Shown: one piece after another, positions 19,225 through 30,860 of the stretch
Layout: the number at the start of each line of letters is the position of its first letter
How positions within the stretch are numbered: position 1 is the stretch's first letter
NCBI GenBank assembly: GCA_946800325.1
Contig: OX326961.1
Coordinates: forward strand, 49,197,293-49,261,292
DNA length: 64,000 nucleotides
Direction of reading: 5' to 3'
Source: Luzula sylvatica
Lineage: Eukaryota; Streptophyta; Magnoliopsida; Poales; Juncaceae
Made by a program: the position numbers and the translations under genes
Notes under the pieces: model-generated
Seen by the model: the letters and a program-made list of their open reading frames with translations, nothing else
Database searches by the model: none
Told to the model about the DNA's origin: nothing

Positions 19225-21514
19225 AACAAGGGAGACAGTCTTGTATAGTCTTGGATATTCTTCAAAATCAATGGAGCCCTATTGATGATGTTGTCGCTAT
19301 TCACACATCAATTCAGTTGTTGTGTGCGATCCAAACCCTAACTCCAAACTCTGAAGCAGTACGCATGTTCTAGATAAGGATAGAAACGGAAATCACCATC
19401 AAAATTGCAAGGTAACTCCTCATGATTTAGGATATTGCTGATTTTAGATTCAGAGTTTTTATAATTGAGACTAATTGAGACTTTAATTAAGGGTAATTTA
19501 AAGGGATTGAAGTTAGTTGAGGTGGTTTTAGCAGGATATCATATTGTTAAAATCAGTGAATTAATGATAATGGGTGTAAGATATATAACTGGGTCAAATG
19601 AGTTGTAATTTTTACATAAAATGAGGTTGATTTGGATTTGGGACTTCCGTAAGATAAATTTTGAGGCTGCAGTTGGACCTGCTATGTGGTCATTGTAGTG
19701 CTATTTATAAATGCATTTTATCTTGTTGATGTTTGTGAAGTCAATAATTTGGAACAAATTGAACTAGGTTAGTTAACAAAAATTATCTCATAAATTAGGG
19801 CCACTATCTTGTAATCGCTCAGCATAAATAGATTCTTGAATTATAGTACTTTATTTCATTATACATATTAAAATCGGAACAACAACTTGTTTATGTTAAT
19901 CCTGACTGAATATGTTGATTTGCAGGCAATACGAAACCATAATTAAACATGATACGAGAATAATTGCATGTAGCTATTGGCTGGATATGGATGCGATTTG
20001 GAGCTCGTTATGTACTGGTACAAGTGGTACCATTATAGTTTGGAGCTGGTTATGGATGCGATTTGGGTTGAGGATTGAAATTAGTTTAGAGGAATTAGGT
20101 TGTAATTCGAGAGTGTTATGGTAATTAGAATAGTAAAGGAAAGAATTTGTGAATTGTGATTAACGAAAGATTATGTAAATTTGTAGAAATGGATAGTTCG
20201 ATAAGATCATCGTAATTGAAATGAAATGAAAGTGGATTGTATAGTTGGATTAGGGTTAATGTAATTGTAATCGTATATAAAGTTTATAATTGAATGAAAT
20301 GAAATGGATTGGATGGATTATATAACATCCATACTTACCCGAGAATGAAAGCCAAATGTGTATTTAGTACCAATTGCAAAAAGAATACAACAAAATTGCT
20401 AAACTTGCGATACATTTTCGAATATAACATCCATACTTATTGAATGTGTCATAAATCATTGAATACATAATTTTATTGAAAAACATTCCATCCATTTCAC
20501 TCCATTCAATTACAAGAATCAAATACTTTACGAAAATCAAATTATTTAGCTCCAATATATTAACAAGATCCATTCTCAGCTCCAATAAGTGTCGATAGTC
20601 TTCTGCCTACGTCACAAAAATCAAATTGTTTAATTTTCATTGGATAATTTTTAATTTTAGAAGGGCTAAAGTGAAAAGGACTACCTAACATCCCTTCATG
20701 TTCATAGAACCATCTTAAATAAGCTGCGCCGAAATACCACGATAAACTGTACCTTGAGAAATTGTAAGAAAATTGCCAGATTGGCTTCATCAAGTTCTCC
20801 TTGTAATGGATTTTTTATTGGACTAGCCCTAATTATAAAATGTATCATATTAGCCCTAATTCGAAACAAACCCTTGAATTTGTGCATAAAATTAAACCCG
20901 ATTTTTGGTTAGCCCCAATTCAAATAATGACATATTAATTCCTAAATACATGAAATGGAACTCTAAATACAGCCATGGAATCCCAAATAGCCAAAGATCA
21001 GTCAATTTTAGTTGCTATCACAAAAAACAACAAATTTATTTCACAATTTTCGCAAAAAAATAAGGAATAAGACACACCTGGATTAAAAAAAGAGACGAGA
21101 ACCCTGAAGTTCTTCTACATTCTCGTAAGAGAAAGATCTGTAGAGTCCTTGTACAGTCTCTGGCAGTCGCAAGTTAGGGTTTCCATAGAAAGGCCCTCTG
21201 GCACTCACAAGGTAGGGTTGAGTCCTTGGAATGACGAGTTCAGAGATATGGCTGTCTCCGGTCGTCTCTTGCAAGATGGATGACGGCTAGGTCCCTAGCA
21301 TGGCGAAGTTTCAAGAGAGATCGTGAAGGAGAGGGAGGGTTTAGAGAGAGAGAGAGAGAGGAGTCGTGACTACTCCCTAGGATTCGGGCCAGTAGAATAA
21401 GTTTGGGCACAGAGTTTTCATGTTAAATCTTGTTCGTTCATTCAAGATGAACCAAGGATTCAGATTTGGACTCCAAATAATAACTCCAAACAAGAACTCC
21501 ATTGAACCGCTCCC
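18975..21514. mobile_element. Mutator-like non-autonomous element (2.5 kb)
   Basis: Terminal inverted repeats of ~53 bp: GGGGGCGGTTCAATGGAGTT on the left, and AACTCCATTGAACCGCTCCC read on the plus strand at the right. Flanks are a 9-bp ATATATATA duplication, though both sides are microsatellite so this is weak evidence. Inside are a (CT)n tract at 19181-19220, gene-like mixed sequence and a (GA)n tract at 21340-21360, but no transposase. The reading frame starting at 18987 begins inside the inverted repeat and is not a gene. Confidence 0.75.
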
Positions 21515-21612
21515 ATATATATATATATATATATATATAGATATATAGATAGAGAGAGAGAGAGAGGGGGGGGGGAGGGGGGAGAGGGGAGAGGGGAGAG
21601 GGGGAGGGGATA
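21515..21612. repeat. TA tract followed by GA/G-rich purine tract
   Basis: (TA)n at 21515-21550, then an almost pure purine run of GAGA, G10 and GGGGAGAGGGG units to 21611. It has quadruplex or triplex potential. Confidence 0.8.
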
Positions 21613-22600
21613 ACTAAATAAATAGCTTGTACAAGGTACTCTTGTTTTTTGCTCGTAAGTTTTTAATCCTAGAAAGTTTTGAAATACAAGCTCCGTTAAA
21701 TTAAAGAGAGAGCTCCGTTAGAATCATCGTCCTCAATCAAAAGCTTCATTCACTGGTTACTTTCTTCTCACGAGCTCTTCTCTCGAGCGACCTCCACCAG
21801 ACCAACTCTTTCTCTCTGCACCTACTCTGTCCGGCTACGCCGCTCTCCCAACGCTTTTCTCAGAGACGATGGACGATTCTGTCTTGGACGAAAAGCATTT
21901 TGAAGTAGCATTCTGTCCTTTCTCACGAGCTCTTCTTTCGTGCTGACTTTATTGTTTTGTTTTTGATTAATTTTGTTTCAATTGACAGATTTTGGGTTTT
22001 TTGGGTCTTAATTAAGGCTAGTAACAATCAATTTAACTGATATGGTGCTGAATGAGGCTATTTTTTATGTATTGGGACTAGTTTTGACAAATTGGGTGCT
22101 GAATTGGGCTAATTAGGGTTCATTAAGCTCTTTTTAGGGTTTATTAGGGATTTAGGTGCTGATTGGTGGCAATTAGAGTTTATTAGGCTATAATTACATG
22201 CTTATTTTATTTTATTAGGCGCTTATTGTGTTGTTTATATATATACGCATGAGTTGAGAGTGGATACGAGAAGAGTGGTTAATTGGCTCCAGCTATTTGT
22301 GCTTATCAGAAAGCGATGTTAAGGTAAACTTTGCAGTTTGGTCTTCTCAATTATCTTTTCTTATATATTTATGCTTTAATTCATTCTTTTATCGAAATAT
22401 ATTTTATACACTGCAAGGCGAGCTGTCAAGTGAAAGGGATCAATATTGCCGAGATCGTTGCCATCAAGAATACTCGCCTCGCAAAGGATAGATTTCGCAC
22501 TTATGATGGTGATGATGGGTATGTTCAACTTGTTCAAGTGGCATGTTCAAAATCCGAAGAGGTGAATCCGATTGAGATCCAATAAAAATAAAGGGCGGTT
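21613..22600 (+). pseudogene. Gene-like fragment, unidentified
   Basis: GC content rises and a CT-rich leader precedes ATGGACGATTCTGTC at 21868 (MDDSVLDEKHFEVAFC). A second stretch at about 22417-22585 reads ASCQVKGINIAEIVAIKNTR then LAKDRFRTYDGDDGYVQLVQ. TTAATTGACAG-like sequence between them suggests an intron. I do not recognise the protein. It may be a captured or decayed exon pair; no complete frame can be built. Confidence 0.3.
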
Positions 22601-23163
22601 TTTAGTGCTGGAGATGCAGGGAGCTTCAACTGCTCGATGGAATTCCCAAGAGAGTCCACTCCATTTCATCAAAAATAGCTCATGACAATTTGACCTTTTT
22701 AATTTTCGGTATAGTTTTCTTAAATCGAAAAGTATGTCAAGGTTAAAGAATTTGGCATTGAATTGTTAGATGAATAATTGCCTAAAAGTCTCTGAACTGA
22801 ACATGACTTTGCAAGAATGCTAGAATTTTGAATTTTATGAGTTGGTGGTTGATGATCAAACCGCAAGCAAGTTTGGTGGTTATGAGCACATGAAATTAAA
22901 TGACCAGAATTTTTTGTAAAATTAAAGTGCATTGATTTTTTGTAACAATTTTTGAATTGGTTGAAAGAAAATTAAATCCATATTTAGCTTGCATTGTGTT
23001 GAAATTATATAATTCATATTGAAGTAATTTTTGTATTTGCATTAGTACCACTTGTTATTTCCTCGAAATTCATTACAAGTTCACAAATTCACTTCATTTT
23101 TTAATAAAAATGTATCCAATACAAGTTCATTTCAATTTTAAATACTCATCCAATCAATTCACA
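22601..23163. other. Unannotated intergenic sequence
   Basis: AT-rich, no gene or repeat recognised. Confidence 0.5.
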
Positions 23164-23171
23164 ATTAATCC

Positions 23172-23341
23172 CAGTGTTTTAAATAGCGGCGCTTCAGCGG
23201 CGCTATAGCGGATTTTAGGAGGTAAATGCTGCATCGCTTCGGAATTTAGCTCTGTAGCATTTTGTTCCGCTGCAACGCTATAGCGGACTGCTATAGCATG
23301 AAGCGTTCAAATATAGCGGCCGTAGCGGCGCTATAGCGTGC

Positions 23342-23385
<44 letters not shown>

Positions 23386-23395
23386 GTTGTTGTTG

Positions 23396-23433
<38 letters not shown>

Positions 23434-24162
23434 GTTGTTATTATTATTATTATTATTAAATCATAATAATGTTAAATCTAATAATAACAATAGTAATAAT
23501 AAAAATATAATAAAATAATAATAGTAATAGTACGAATAATAATAATAATAATAATTATTATTATTATTATTATTATTATTATTGATATTGTTATTAAATA
23601 ATAATAACAATAATAATAATCATTATTATCATTACACAATAATAATAATTGTTATTAAATAATAGTAATAATAAATAATAATGATACTAATAATAATTAT
23701 TGTTATTATTATTATGTGTTAAATAATAATAATTAATATTATTATTATACAATAATAATTATTGTTATTAAATAATAATAATTATTATTAATTATTATTA
23801 TTATTATTATTATTATAGGAAGAATAAGATCAACAACAACTATTATTAGCATTATTATAATTACAAACAACATGATAATAAAATAAAAATAAAAGTAATA
23901 ATAATAATAATATATTTTTCATAGAGATGAATTTTTAATTTATGTTAGTTTGTGAGGTTGATATAAATAAGCAGTTGATATAATTTTGTTTATAATATTG
24001 GGCCGCTAAATTATATTTATATGCATATTTTGTATTATAAAAATAATAATTTTGATCAAACTCCGCTGCGATGGTGAAGCGGCGCTATATCGCCCGCTAA
24101 CGCTAACCGCTAAATCAAATGTCAGAAACGTTGCGTGCCGCTACACGCTATTTAAAACATTG
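23172..24162. mobile_element. hAT non-autonomous element with ATT expansion
   Basis: Ends CAGTGTTTTAAATAGCGGCG and CGCTATTTAAAACATTG match the hAT YARNG-type terminus. An exact 8-bp target duplication ATTAATCC lies at 23164-23171 and 24163-24170. Subterminal AGCGGCGCTATAGCGG repeats occur at both ends, as in hAT transposase-binding regions. The interior is an ATT/AAT microsatellite and contains no coding sequence. Confidence 0.9.
23342..23910. repeat. Imperfect ATT/AAT microsatellite
   Basis: About 570 bp of ATT, AAT, GTT and AAC trinucleotides that switch strand phase several times, wholly inside the hAT element. Confidence 0.9.
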
Positions 24163-24442
24163 ATTAATCCTAATCCAAAACACTATTCCATTAACATTCA
24201 ATCCTAAATTCTAATTTAGCTTTGCATGTTCTTCACTTAACTCCAAAATATTTCAAAAGATGCAGCAATCTTCTCGTGTGCATTGAGAAAACATGCTTAG
24301 TATCACCTTTTCCATTTCTTCAATTAATCTTGATTGGACCTTCATGGAAAGGTCTGTTGAGAAAGCATGCTCAATTAATCTTTATCCGACATCTTTTAAA
24401 AAGTCCCTGCAAAAACATACATAAAAGATATATTTACTTAAA

Positions 24443-24711
24443 CAGGTTTGCTAAGGAAAATTTAAAAAAAAAAATCCAAAAAAAATTCACGAGTGCAAAA
24501 TATACTAATAAAACTAGCAAAATATACTATTCAAATTAGCAAAATATACTGATGAATCAAATATGTTAACATAATTAAAATTGAGAATAAAATAATACAT
24601 TTTCAATAGTATATTTTGATAAATATAAGAGTATATTTTACTAATTTTAATAGTATATTTGGCCTTCGGATTCTTTTTTGAATTTTTTTTATGGATTCTT
24701 ATTAGCATTTC
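24443..24711. mobile_element. Foldback MITE, TA-associated family (copy 5) with target duplication
   Basis: Left CAGGTTTGCTAAGGAAAAT, right GGATTCTTATTAGCATTTC, with the GCAAAATATACT repeats inside. It is flanked by TATTTACTTAAA at 24431-24442 and 24712-24723, which defines the element edges and an apparent 12-bp target duplication. Confidence 0.75.
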
Positions 24712-25140
24712 TATTTACTTAAATATGTTCGGATTTGACAACGAACCTTCATCGAAAGATTGAGTGTTTGTTACAAACATAAATGAAACATATAAAATCG
24801 TTTGAATAAAATAAAAAATAAATTAATAGATTTAAAATAACAACTTTCAGACTATGCTTAAGCCTCAATCATATCTAAATGAGCCAAAATCTAAATACAA
24901 AACTAAAAATCATGAAATTAGACTCTAATAATCTTCAAAATTAACATAAAACAACTTCAATGGAAGTCTTAAGAGAGAATTGAAGCCCACTGGACATTTA
25001 TTAGGCACCATTAGCCTCAATTAAAATAAAATTAACCCAAATTAGTTACTTTGGCCCAAATCAACCCACAAATAATTCACGGTTAGTGCTGATCAGCACA
25101 AAAACAATAGAATTTACTCTCAACTAAAACCAATTAATCA
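24712..25140. other. Unannotated intergenic sequence
   Basis: AT-rich, no feature recognised. Confidence 0.5.
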
Positions 25141-25145
25141 TCAAC

Positions 25146-26385
25146 GTGGAAGAGATACAAGAGGAAATTGGATGTCGTATAACAGAATTACCCCTTAAAT
25201 ACTTAGGGTATAATTTGCACTATAAAAAACCAAAGAGAGAAGAGTATAGAAGGATAATTGAGAAAATAGAGGCTAAATTGCAGGGCTGGAAAGGATCTTT
25301 GCTAAGTATTGGAGGAAGAATAATATTAATCAACTCTATCCTATCATCTATACCTGTTTATTATTTTATGGTATATAAATTTCCAGTTTGGGTGATTAAG
25401 GAAATCGACAAAATTAGAAGAAATTTCTTATGGAGGGGAAATAAAGAGAAAGAAGGTTTGTAGGCCAAAAGAGTAGGAGGATTAGGAGTGATGGATTTAG
25501 AACTATTCAATAATGCACTATTAATAAAATGGATATGGAAATTCTTCAGCAGCAAAGAAGGGCTAAACTGGAATTATTTAGTAAGTGATCTATCAAAAGA
25601 AGAATTAAATAAAAATTGCAGGGAAGATTCATACTTTTGGAAAGAGATAAAAAAAAACTATTGGAGTTTTACTTTATTAATTCAGAAGTTGAAGTAGGGA
25701 ATGGAGAAGATACTAGTTTGTGGTTTGCAAATTGGGGAGAGGGTAAACACAATACGAAATTGGAAAATCTGTATTCATATGCAGAAAATAAGGATATTAC
25801 TTTAAAAGAAGGAAAAAGTGGAGCTTTGGAAAATTATTTCAAAGCAAACATGTCAGAAAAAGCTAAGGAAGAAATGGAAAAATTAAAAGAGGAGCTAAAT
25901 CAGATTGAATTAAGTGAAAAGAAAGATAATTATGTATGGAAATGGGATAACAAAGGGATTTTTTCTGTACAAACTCTGAGTTGAGAGAAATTTGGGGATA
26001 CAAGGTACCACTAAGAATACAGGTACTGGTATGGAAAATGAGACAAAATAAAGTGCAAACAATAGATAATTTGATTAAAAGAGGATTAAGCATACCAAAT
26101 AGATGTCTCATGTGCAAGAGAGCATGCGAATCAGTGAAACATTTGCTGACAGAGTGCGATTTAGTGAAGAAAATATGGTCCCTTTTTCGAACTGGTACTA
26201 ACAGAGAACAAAAATTTAATCAATTGTTTGAAATTATGGTAGAAGATATCTTCGTAAAGGGAGGAGATAGAGAGGCAAAAAAACACACCTTAATTGCTTT
26301 GTTCGTCTTGTGGAGAGAACGATGTCGAAGGGTGTTCACAGAATTGAGCAAATCAGTCGAAGATCTCGTAGAAGAAATAGCATGA
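25146..26385 (+). pseudogene. L1-type LINE ORF2, C-terminal part
   Basis: Contains the post-palm part of a plant non-LTR reverse transcriptase: LPLKYLGYNLHYKK, KLQGWKGSLLSIGGRIILIN, SIPVYYFM, RRNFLWRG, and after a stop GGLGVMDLELFNNALLIKWI. Next come GNGEDTSLWFANW and the zf-RVT domain WGYKVPLRIQVLVWKM, with a C-x2-C-x7-H-x4-C zinc-site pattern around CLMC...HLLTEC. It is broken by an in-frame TAG near 25461, a frameshift near 25680 and a junction near 25980 that loses about 15 residues. A dead LINE unrelated in position to the one in ABCG intron 2. Confidence 0.9.
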
Positions 26386-26720
26386 GAGATTAGTTTCATT
26401 GATACTGTGCTGGGGCAGAAAAGAATTATCTTGTTGTCACCGGATATAGGAGGGAGAGAAGAAACCCTAGAAGAGGGTTAGAAAAGGCACATAAGAGAAG
26501 AGAGTACATAGGAGTGTACTTGGGAGTGTGTCGGGGAAGCCAAAAAAGTGGCAAAAGAGGATAAGGGGGTGAGAAGAGTACAGCCCAATTCGAAGAAGGA
26601 TTAATGGGCCAAAAAATTAAAATAGTCAATGTTTTCTTTTGTCAACTCTTAAGCTGTCCAAAATTAGCACAAATGGAAGCAAGCAGAGTTAGGGTTTATT
26701 TGTTTTTCATTTGTTTGTAA
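26386..26720. other. Sequence between LINE and Mutator-like element
   Basis: Possibly the LINE 3' UTR; no poly(A) tail is visible because the neighbouring element starts at 26730. Nothing else recognised. Confidence 0.4.
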
Positions 26721-27131
26721 ATAAAGTAAGAAAAAAAATACAATTTTGCTCCCCGAACTTGTCACAAATGTCCAACTTACCCCCCTACTAAAAGTTGCAT
26801 ATTTTTACCCCCCGAACGTTCAAACTGTGTGCACATTGCCCCCTCCGTCATTTTTCTGTTATATGCTCAGTTAAATGATGATATGGCTAGATGACATGGC
26901 AAGATGACATGGCATATCATTAAAACCCGACCCGCTAAACCCAAACCCGACCCGAACTCTTCTCTCTCTCTCAAAACCCCAAACCCAACCCTCTCCCTCT
27001 CCCTCTCCCTCTCTGCGTCGTCTCTACCTCTCCCTCTCTGCGTCGTCTCTACCTCTCCCTCTCTGGCGTCGCTGTGGCTCCTCTCTCCGCTATCGCTAGC
27101 TCTCCGCTCTCTGGCGTCGCCGTTAATTACA

Positions 27132-27840
27132 GATGGAAGATGCATCTGCGGAGTCGGTTGGAAGACGGTCGGAGATGGAAGATGCATCTGCGGCGGGTCC
27201 CGAGTTTTTGGCGGTTTCTTGTAGCGCAACAGGCGATTGCGCGGCTGCGACGGGCGAATCTGATGAGGATTCGAAGTTAAGATTCTTTGGCTGTGGTCTC
27301 TGACTACCAGATCATATGTGCGAATTGCGACGATTCGAGAGCGATTCTTTGTCGACCCTAGCCATACCTTTAACAGTAGATCATAAGGTAAGTTATCAAT
27401 TTCTCATGAATTGCAATTGACATCTATTTGGTTTTCCCCAATTCGTTTTGATCTTAATCTTGATTATTATAGCCAGATAGAGCGGACGAACTAGTTGTTC
27501 TTGATCGAGGGCTGCGTTTTGATTTCAAATTCAGCACTCAATCAGACCCATCTCGAATCGAATTAAGTGTTGCAACAGCAAATGAGGTTCTTAATCGAAA
27601 ATTGAGTCCAATTAATGCTTCTCGAGATGGAGGCAAAACCGGAATCAAGACTCGAATTCAAGTGCCGCAAGGATGAGGTTCTTAATCGAGTTTTTGCAAT
27701 TCAGTATCGACTAGCGCAAGGTTTGATTATCGACTGGTGCAGTTTTGCGATGATTGGCTTGGCACGAATTGAGTATCAAGAAGAATCTGGAATCGAAATC
27801 AAGATTTCAAGAAATCGAGATATCGAATTATAATCTGGTG
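27132..27840. other. Gene-like interior of the Mutator-like element
   Basis: Includes a 42-bp imperfect tandem repeat (GATGGAAGATGCATCTGCGG at 27132 and 27174), a GTAAGT-like donor at 27387 and short open frames. I see no recognisable protein. It could be captured host sequence. Confidence 0.3.
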
Positions 27841-28669
27841 GCGAATCTGGTGGTGAGGTCAAGAAAAAAATGGTAGTATCGATGAAGAATTGCAAAAAGA
27901 CCCTTTATTTTTTTGCTGGATGCAAGTTTCGGTGTGGTTTGATTTGATGAAATATTTCAAATATAGAAATGGTAGTATCGATGAAGAATTGTGTAGTGAT
28001 AGGTTGATGTAATGATGAGTTGGTGTAATTTGAATTCGTGTAACCGTGAATTGATAAAGTAATTAATATTTGGTGTTTTCATTATGTATATTTTATCATC
28101 TGAATATCAATCATATTGGTACCGACAAAAGTTAACCATGTTCTAAGTTGCGTACAACACCATAAAATGTCACATAATTTCGACAAACTACAAATAACTA
28201 CAAGCACACTATATTGTACAAAATTACAAAAATGTCCACAACATTAAATTCATAAACATTAACAATAGGTTGCTCTAAATTACAAAAAAATACATAATAG
28301 TCCACACAACTCATAAAATTCGATGTAAGTACATCAAATGCAAAAAATACACAAAATATCCCGCATATGCAAACGATTAACTCGAATTCACTGAACTAAA
28401 TCAATTGATTATGCATTTAAGTCCTTGGTGTTCGAGAAAACCCTCCGACGAAGGGCGATTGGGGAGACTGGATGTGGGCTCGACTGGTTGCGCCGACTAG
28501 CTGTAGGTGACTGGCTGGTTGGAGCAATAGGAGCCAAGAGGTTATAAGAAGTTCGTTTTGCTCGAGATACCCCTCTCTGCTTCTTTTGTTAATGGAGGAG
28601 TCAGATCAAGCGGGGTGACTGGCTGGTTGCGCGAGATACCCCTCTCTGCTTCATTAAACCTGTCAATTA

Positions 28670-29010
28670 ACAGTAATTAACCTTAATTAACAGTTTTAAT
28701 TATCCTAATTAACCCTAATTGACAGTTTTATTTAACAGTAATAATTAACCCTAACTAACCCTAATTAACCCTAATTAACCCTAATTGATCCAAATTAACC
28801 CCAATTTTGCAGAAATTGACCCAAATTTACTGAAATTGACTGAAATTAACCCAAAATATATCCTAAATTGACTGAAATTGATCCAAATTAACCCTAATTT
28901 TACTGAAATTGACCCAAAATTAGTGAAATTGAATTAAATTAACCCAAATTAGATCCTAAATTGACTGAAATTGATCCAATTTAACCCTAATTTTACTGAA
29001 ATTGACCCAA
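28670..29010. repeat. AACCCTAATT / ATTGACCCAAA tract
   Basis: Short degenerate tandem units (AACCCTAATT, TGACTGAAATTGA, ATTAACCCAAATT) inside the Mutator-like element. They resemble teloboxes but are not the heptamer telomere repeat. Confidence 0.6.
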
Positions 29011-29601
29011 ATGTGAGAGACAGAGAGAGAGAGTGAGAGAGAGTGAGAGAGTATTTTTTTAGAAGAGAAGCGACAACGACGAAGAGCTTTAATGAACCCT
29101 AAACTCCAAATCTGTACATCAATGGCGGAGGAGAGGTAGACACGACGCCAGAGAGGGAGAGCTGTAATTAACGGCGACGCCAGAGCGGAGAGCTAGCGAC
29201 GAGAGTGAGGTGAGGAAGAGGGAACTATGCGGCAGAAGAGAGAGCGAGAGAGCCACAGCGAGATGGCGAGAGAAGAGAGAGGGAGAGAGCGACAGAAGAG
29301 AGAGGGAGAGGGTTCGGGTTGGGTTTGGGGTTTTGAGAGAGAGAGAGAAGGGTTCGAGTCGGGTTTGGATTTAGCGGGTTGGATTTAGCGGGTCGGATTT
29401 TAATGATATGCCATGTCATCTTGCCATGTCATCTAGCCATATCATCCTTTAACTGAGCATATAACAGGAAAATAACGAAGGGGGCAATGTGCACACAGTT
29501 TGAACGTTCGGAGGGTAAAAAGATACAACTTTTAGTAGGGAGGATAAGTTGGACATTTGTGACAAGTTCGGAGGCAAAAGTGTACTTTTTTCATAAAGTA
29601 A

Positions 29602-30600
29602 AGCAGAACCTTTAAAGGAGAGTTGTAAATTTACTTAAAATTTAAAAAATCAATTAGACGGGAGAGAAAAACCCTCTCTAATTTTATTCAACAAAAAAAA
29701 AAAATCAATTACAACTATACATTTCAATGCAAAAAAGACCCGGCATTACTGGGTATTTTGTAAACCAACCCCCGCATTACTAAGAATTTGAAAAGCAATC
29801 CCTACATTACCAAATATTTGGATAAAAGTTCCTACATGACTACAAATATGCAAAACTACCCTACAATCCAACCATAAGCAAAAGCTCCCCTGCTTTACCA
29901 AAAATACATTATCCTGAAAATCCAAAAACCCAATTAAAACTATCAAACCAAAACATTAGGCCTAACTCGAATAAAAATTTAAAACACAATAAGAGCTAAT
30001 TCAGTGCATATCACAATCTTCATAAGCAAGATAACATAACTAATCTATTAGAACTATCAAATTTAGGTTGCTATCTCCATATTGTTCTTCATTAAAAAAG
30101 TTCAAGTTAAGCCCAAATCCGAAAATAATAAATTAAATATGCTCGAGATGTCATACCAGTAATAGATCACTCGTGATCAGGTCTGAACTTAATGTCAGAT
30201 TTTAAGCGTTCTTGTGCTGTGTCTTTTCTAGTTGATCCAATACTAAGAAAAACAAAAGTTCCAACAGTTGGTATATCACGTTTGACCAGCACCAAAAAAA
30301 CATAACGTAAAAAGAACACAATTTTGCAATTCCACTCCAAATCCGAGACACAATTTATAGCTCTAATATGAATCTGAGATGCTTGTATAAATAAAAACAA
30401 AAGGCTTAAATATAAAAGAAAAAAATATGCAAACAAAATCAGAGAGATTGCGACTTTATAGAACAAGATCACGGTAAATAACTAACACCATCTTAAAAGC
30501 CATCTACAAACTGTTCGTCAATAAATCCCCAAATTTGTGAAATCGCCTACCTGAAGAGAAAAGTAGCGAAGGGTTCTACTTCTATTTCGTTTCATGGAGA
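29602..30600. other. Non-coding stretch with degenerate ~33-bp repeats
   Basis: Bases 29735-29905 carry repeats of the form CATTAC-N-AA-N-ATTTG...AAAA-N-TTCCT. The remainder to 30600 is AT-rich with an A-tract at 29691. No gene recognised. Confidence 0.4.
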
Positions 30601-30775
30601 AGGGATGTCATGATCGAGGGAGAGGCGGTACTTCCAAATTTAGAATCGGCGCCAATATTTCGTCAATTTCGAAAGGGGGTCTGGAGTATTTCGGGAACTG
30701 GCGCCCATTTTTCACGAAAAATTAAAAGGGCCGACTTGTCGAGGCATCGAAAGTACAGTGTAGACGGCGGCATTA

Positions 30776-30860
30776 GGTGTTGTGCCGTAGGTCGGTGTGC
30801 GACTGTGAGGTGCTTGTGTTGTTGTGTTGTGCCGTGGGGTGATGTGCGACTGTGAGGGTC
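30776..30860. repeat. Imperfect GC-rich tandem duplication
   Basis: TGTTGTGCCGTAGGTCGGTG...CGACTGTGAGG is repeated as TGTTGTGCCGTGGGGTGATG...CGACTGTGAGG about 50 bp later, in an unusually GC-rich island (30600-30870). Confidence 0.6.

Larger units (their letters stand above)
26730..29592. mobile_element. Mutator-like element with long terminal inverted repeats
   Basis: An exact 9-bp target duplication ATAAAGTAA at 26721-26729 and 29593-29601 flanks inverted arms of roughly 400 bp. The left arm reads GCTCCCCGAACTTGTCACAA, then CCCGACCCGCTAAACCCAAA, a CT-rich block and GGCGTCGCCGTTAATTACAG; the right arm mirrors each block down to 29150. A 9-bp duplication plus long arms is characteristic of Mutator (MULE). 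The interior holds gene-like pieces (27130-27840) and an AACCCTAATT-rich tract, but no transposase. Confidence 0.88.

Noticed and set aside
18987..19373. 128-codon frame in the Mutator-like element
   Set aside because: It starts inside the terminal inverted repeat and runs through a (CT)n tract (SLSLSL); no protein similarity recognised.
26867..27229. Frames of 106-120 codons on both strands
   Set aside because: They lie in the CT/GA-rich inverted repeat arm of a Mutator-like element.
28670..29010. Interstitial telomere
   Set aside because: The unit is a degenerate 10-mer AACCCTAATT, not tandem TTTAGGG/CCCTAAA, and lies inside a transposon.
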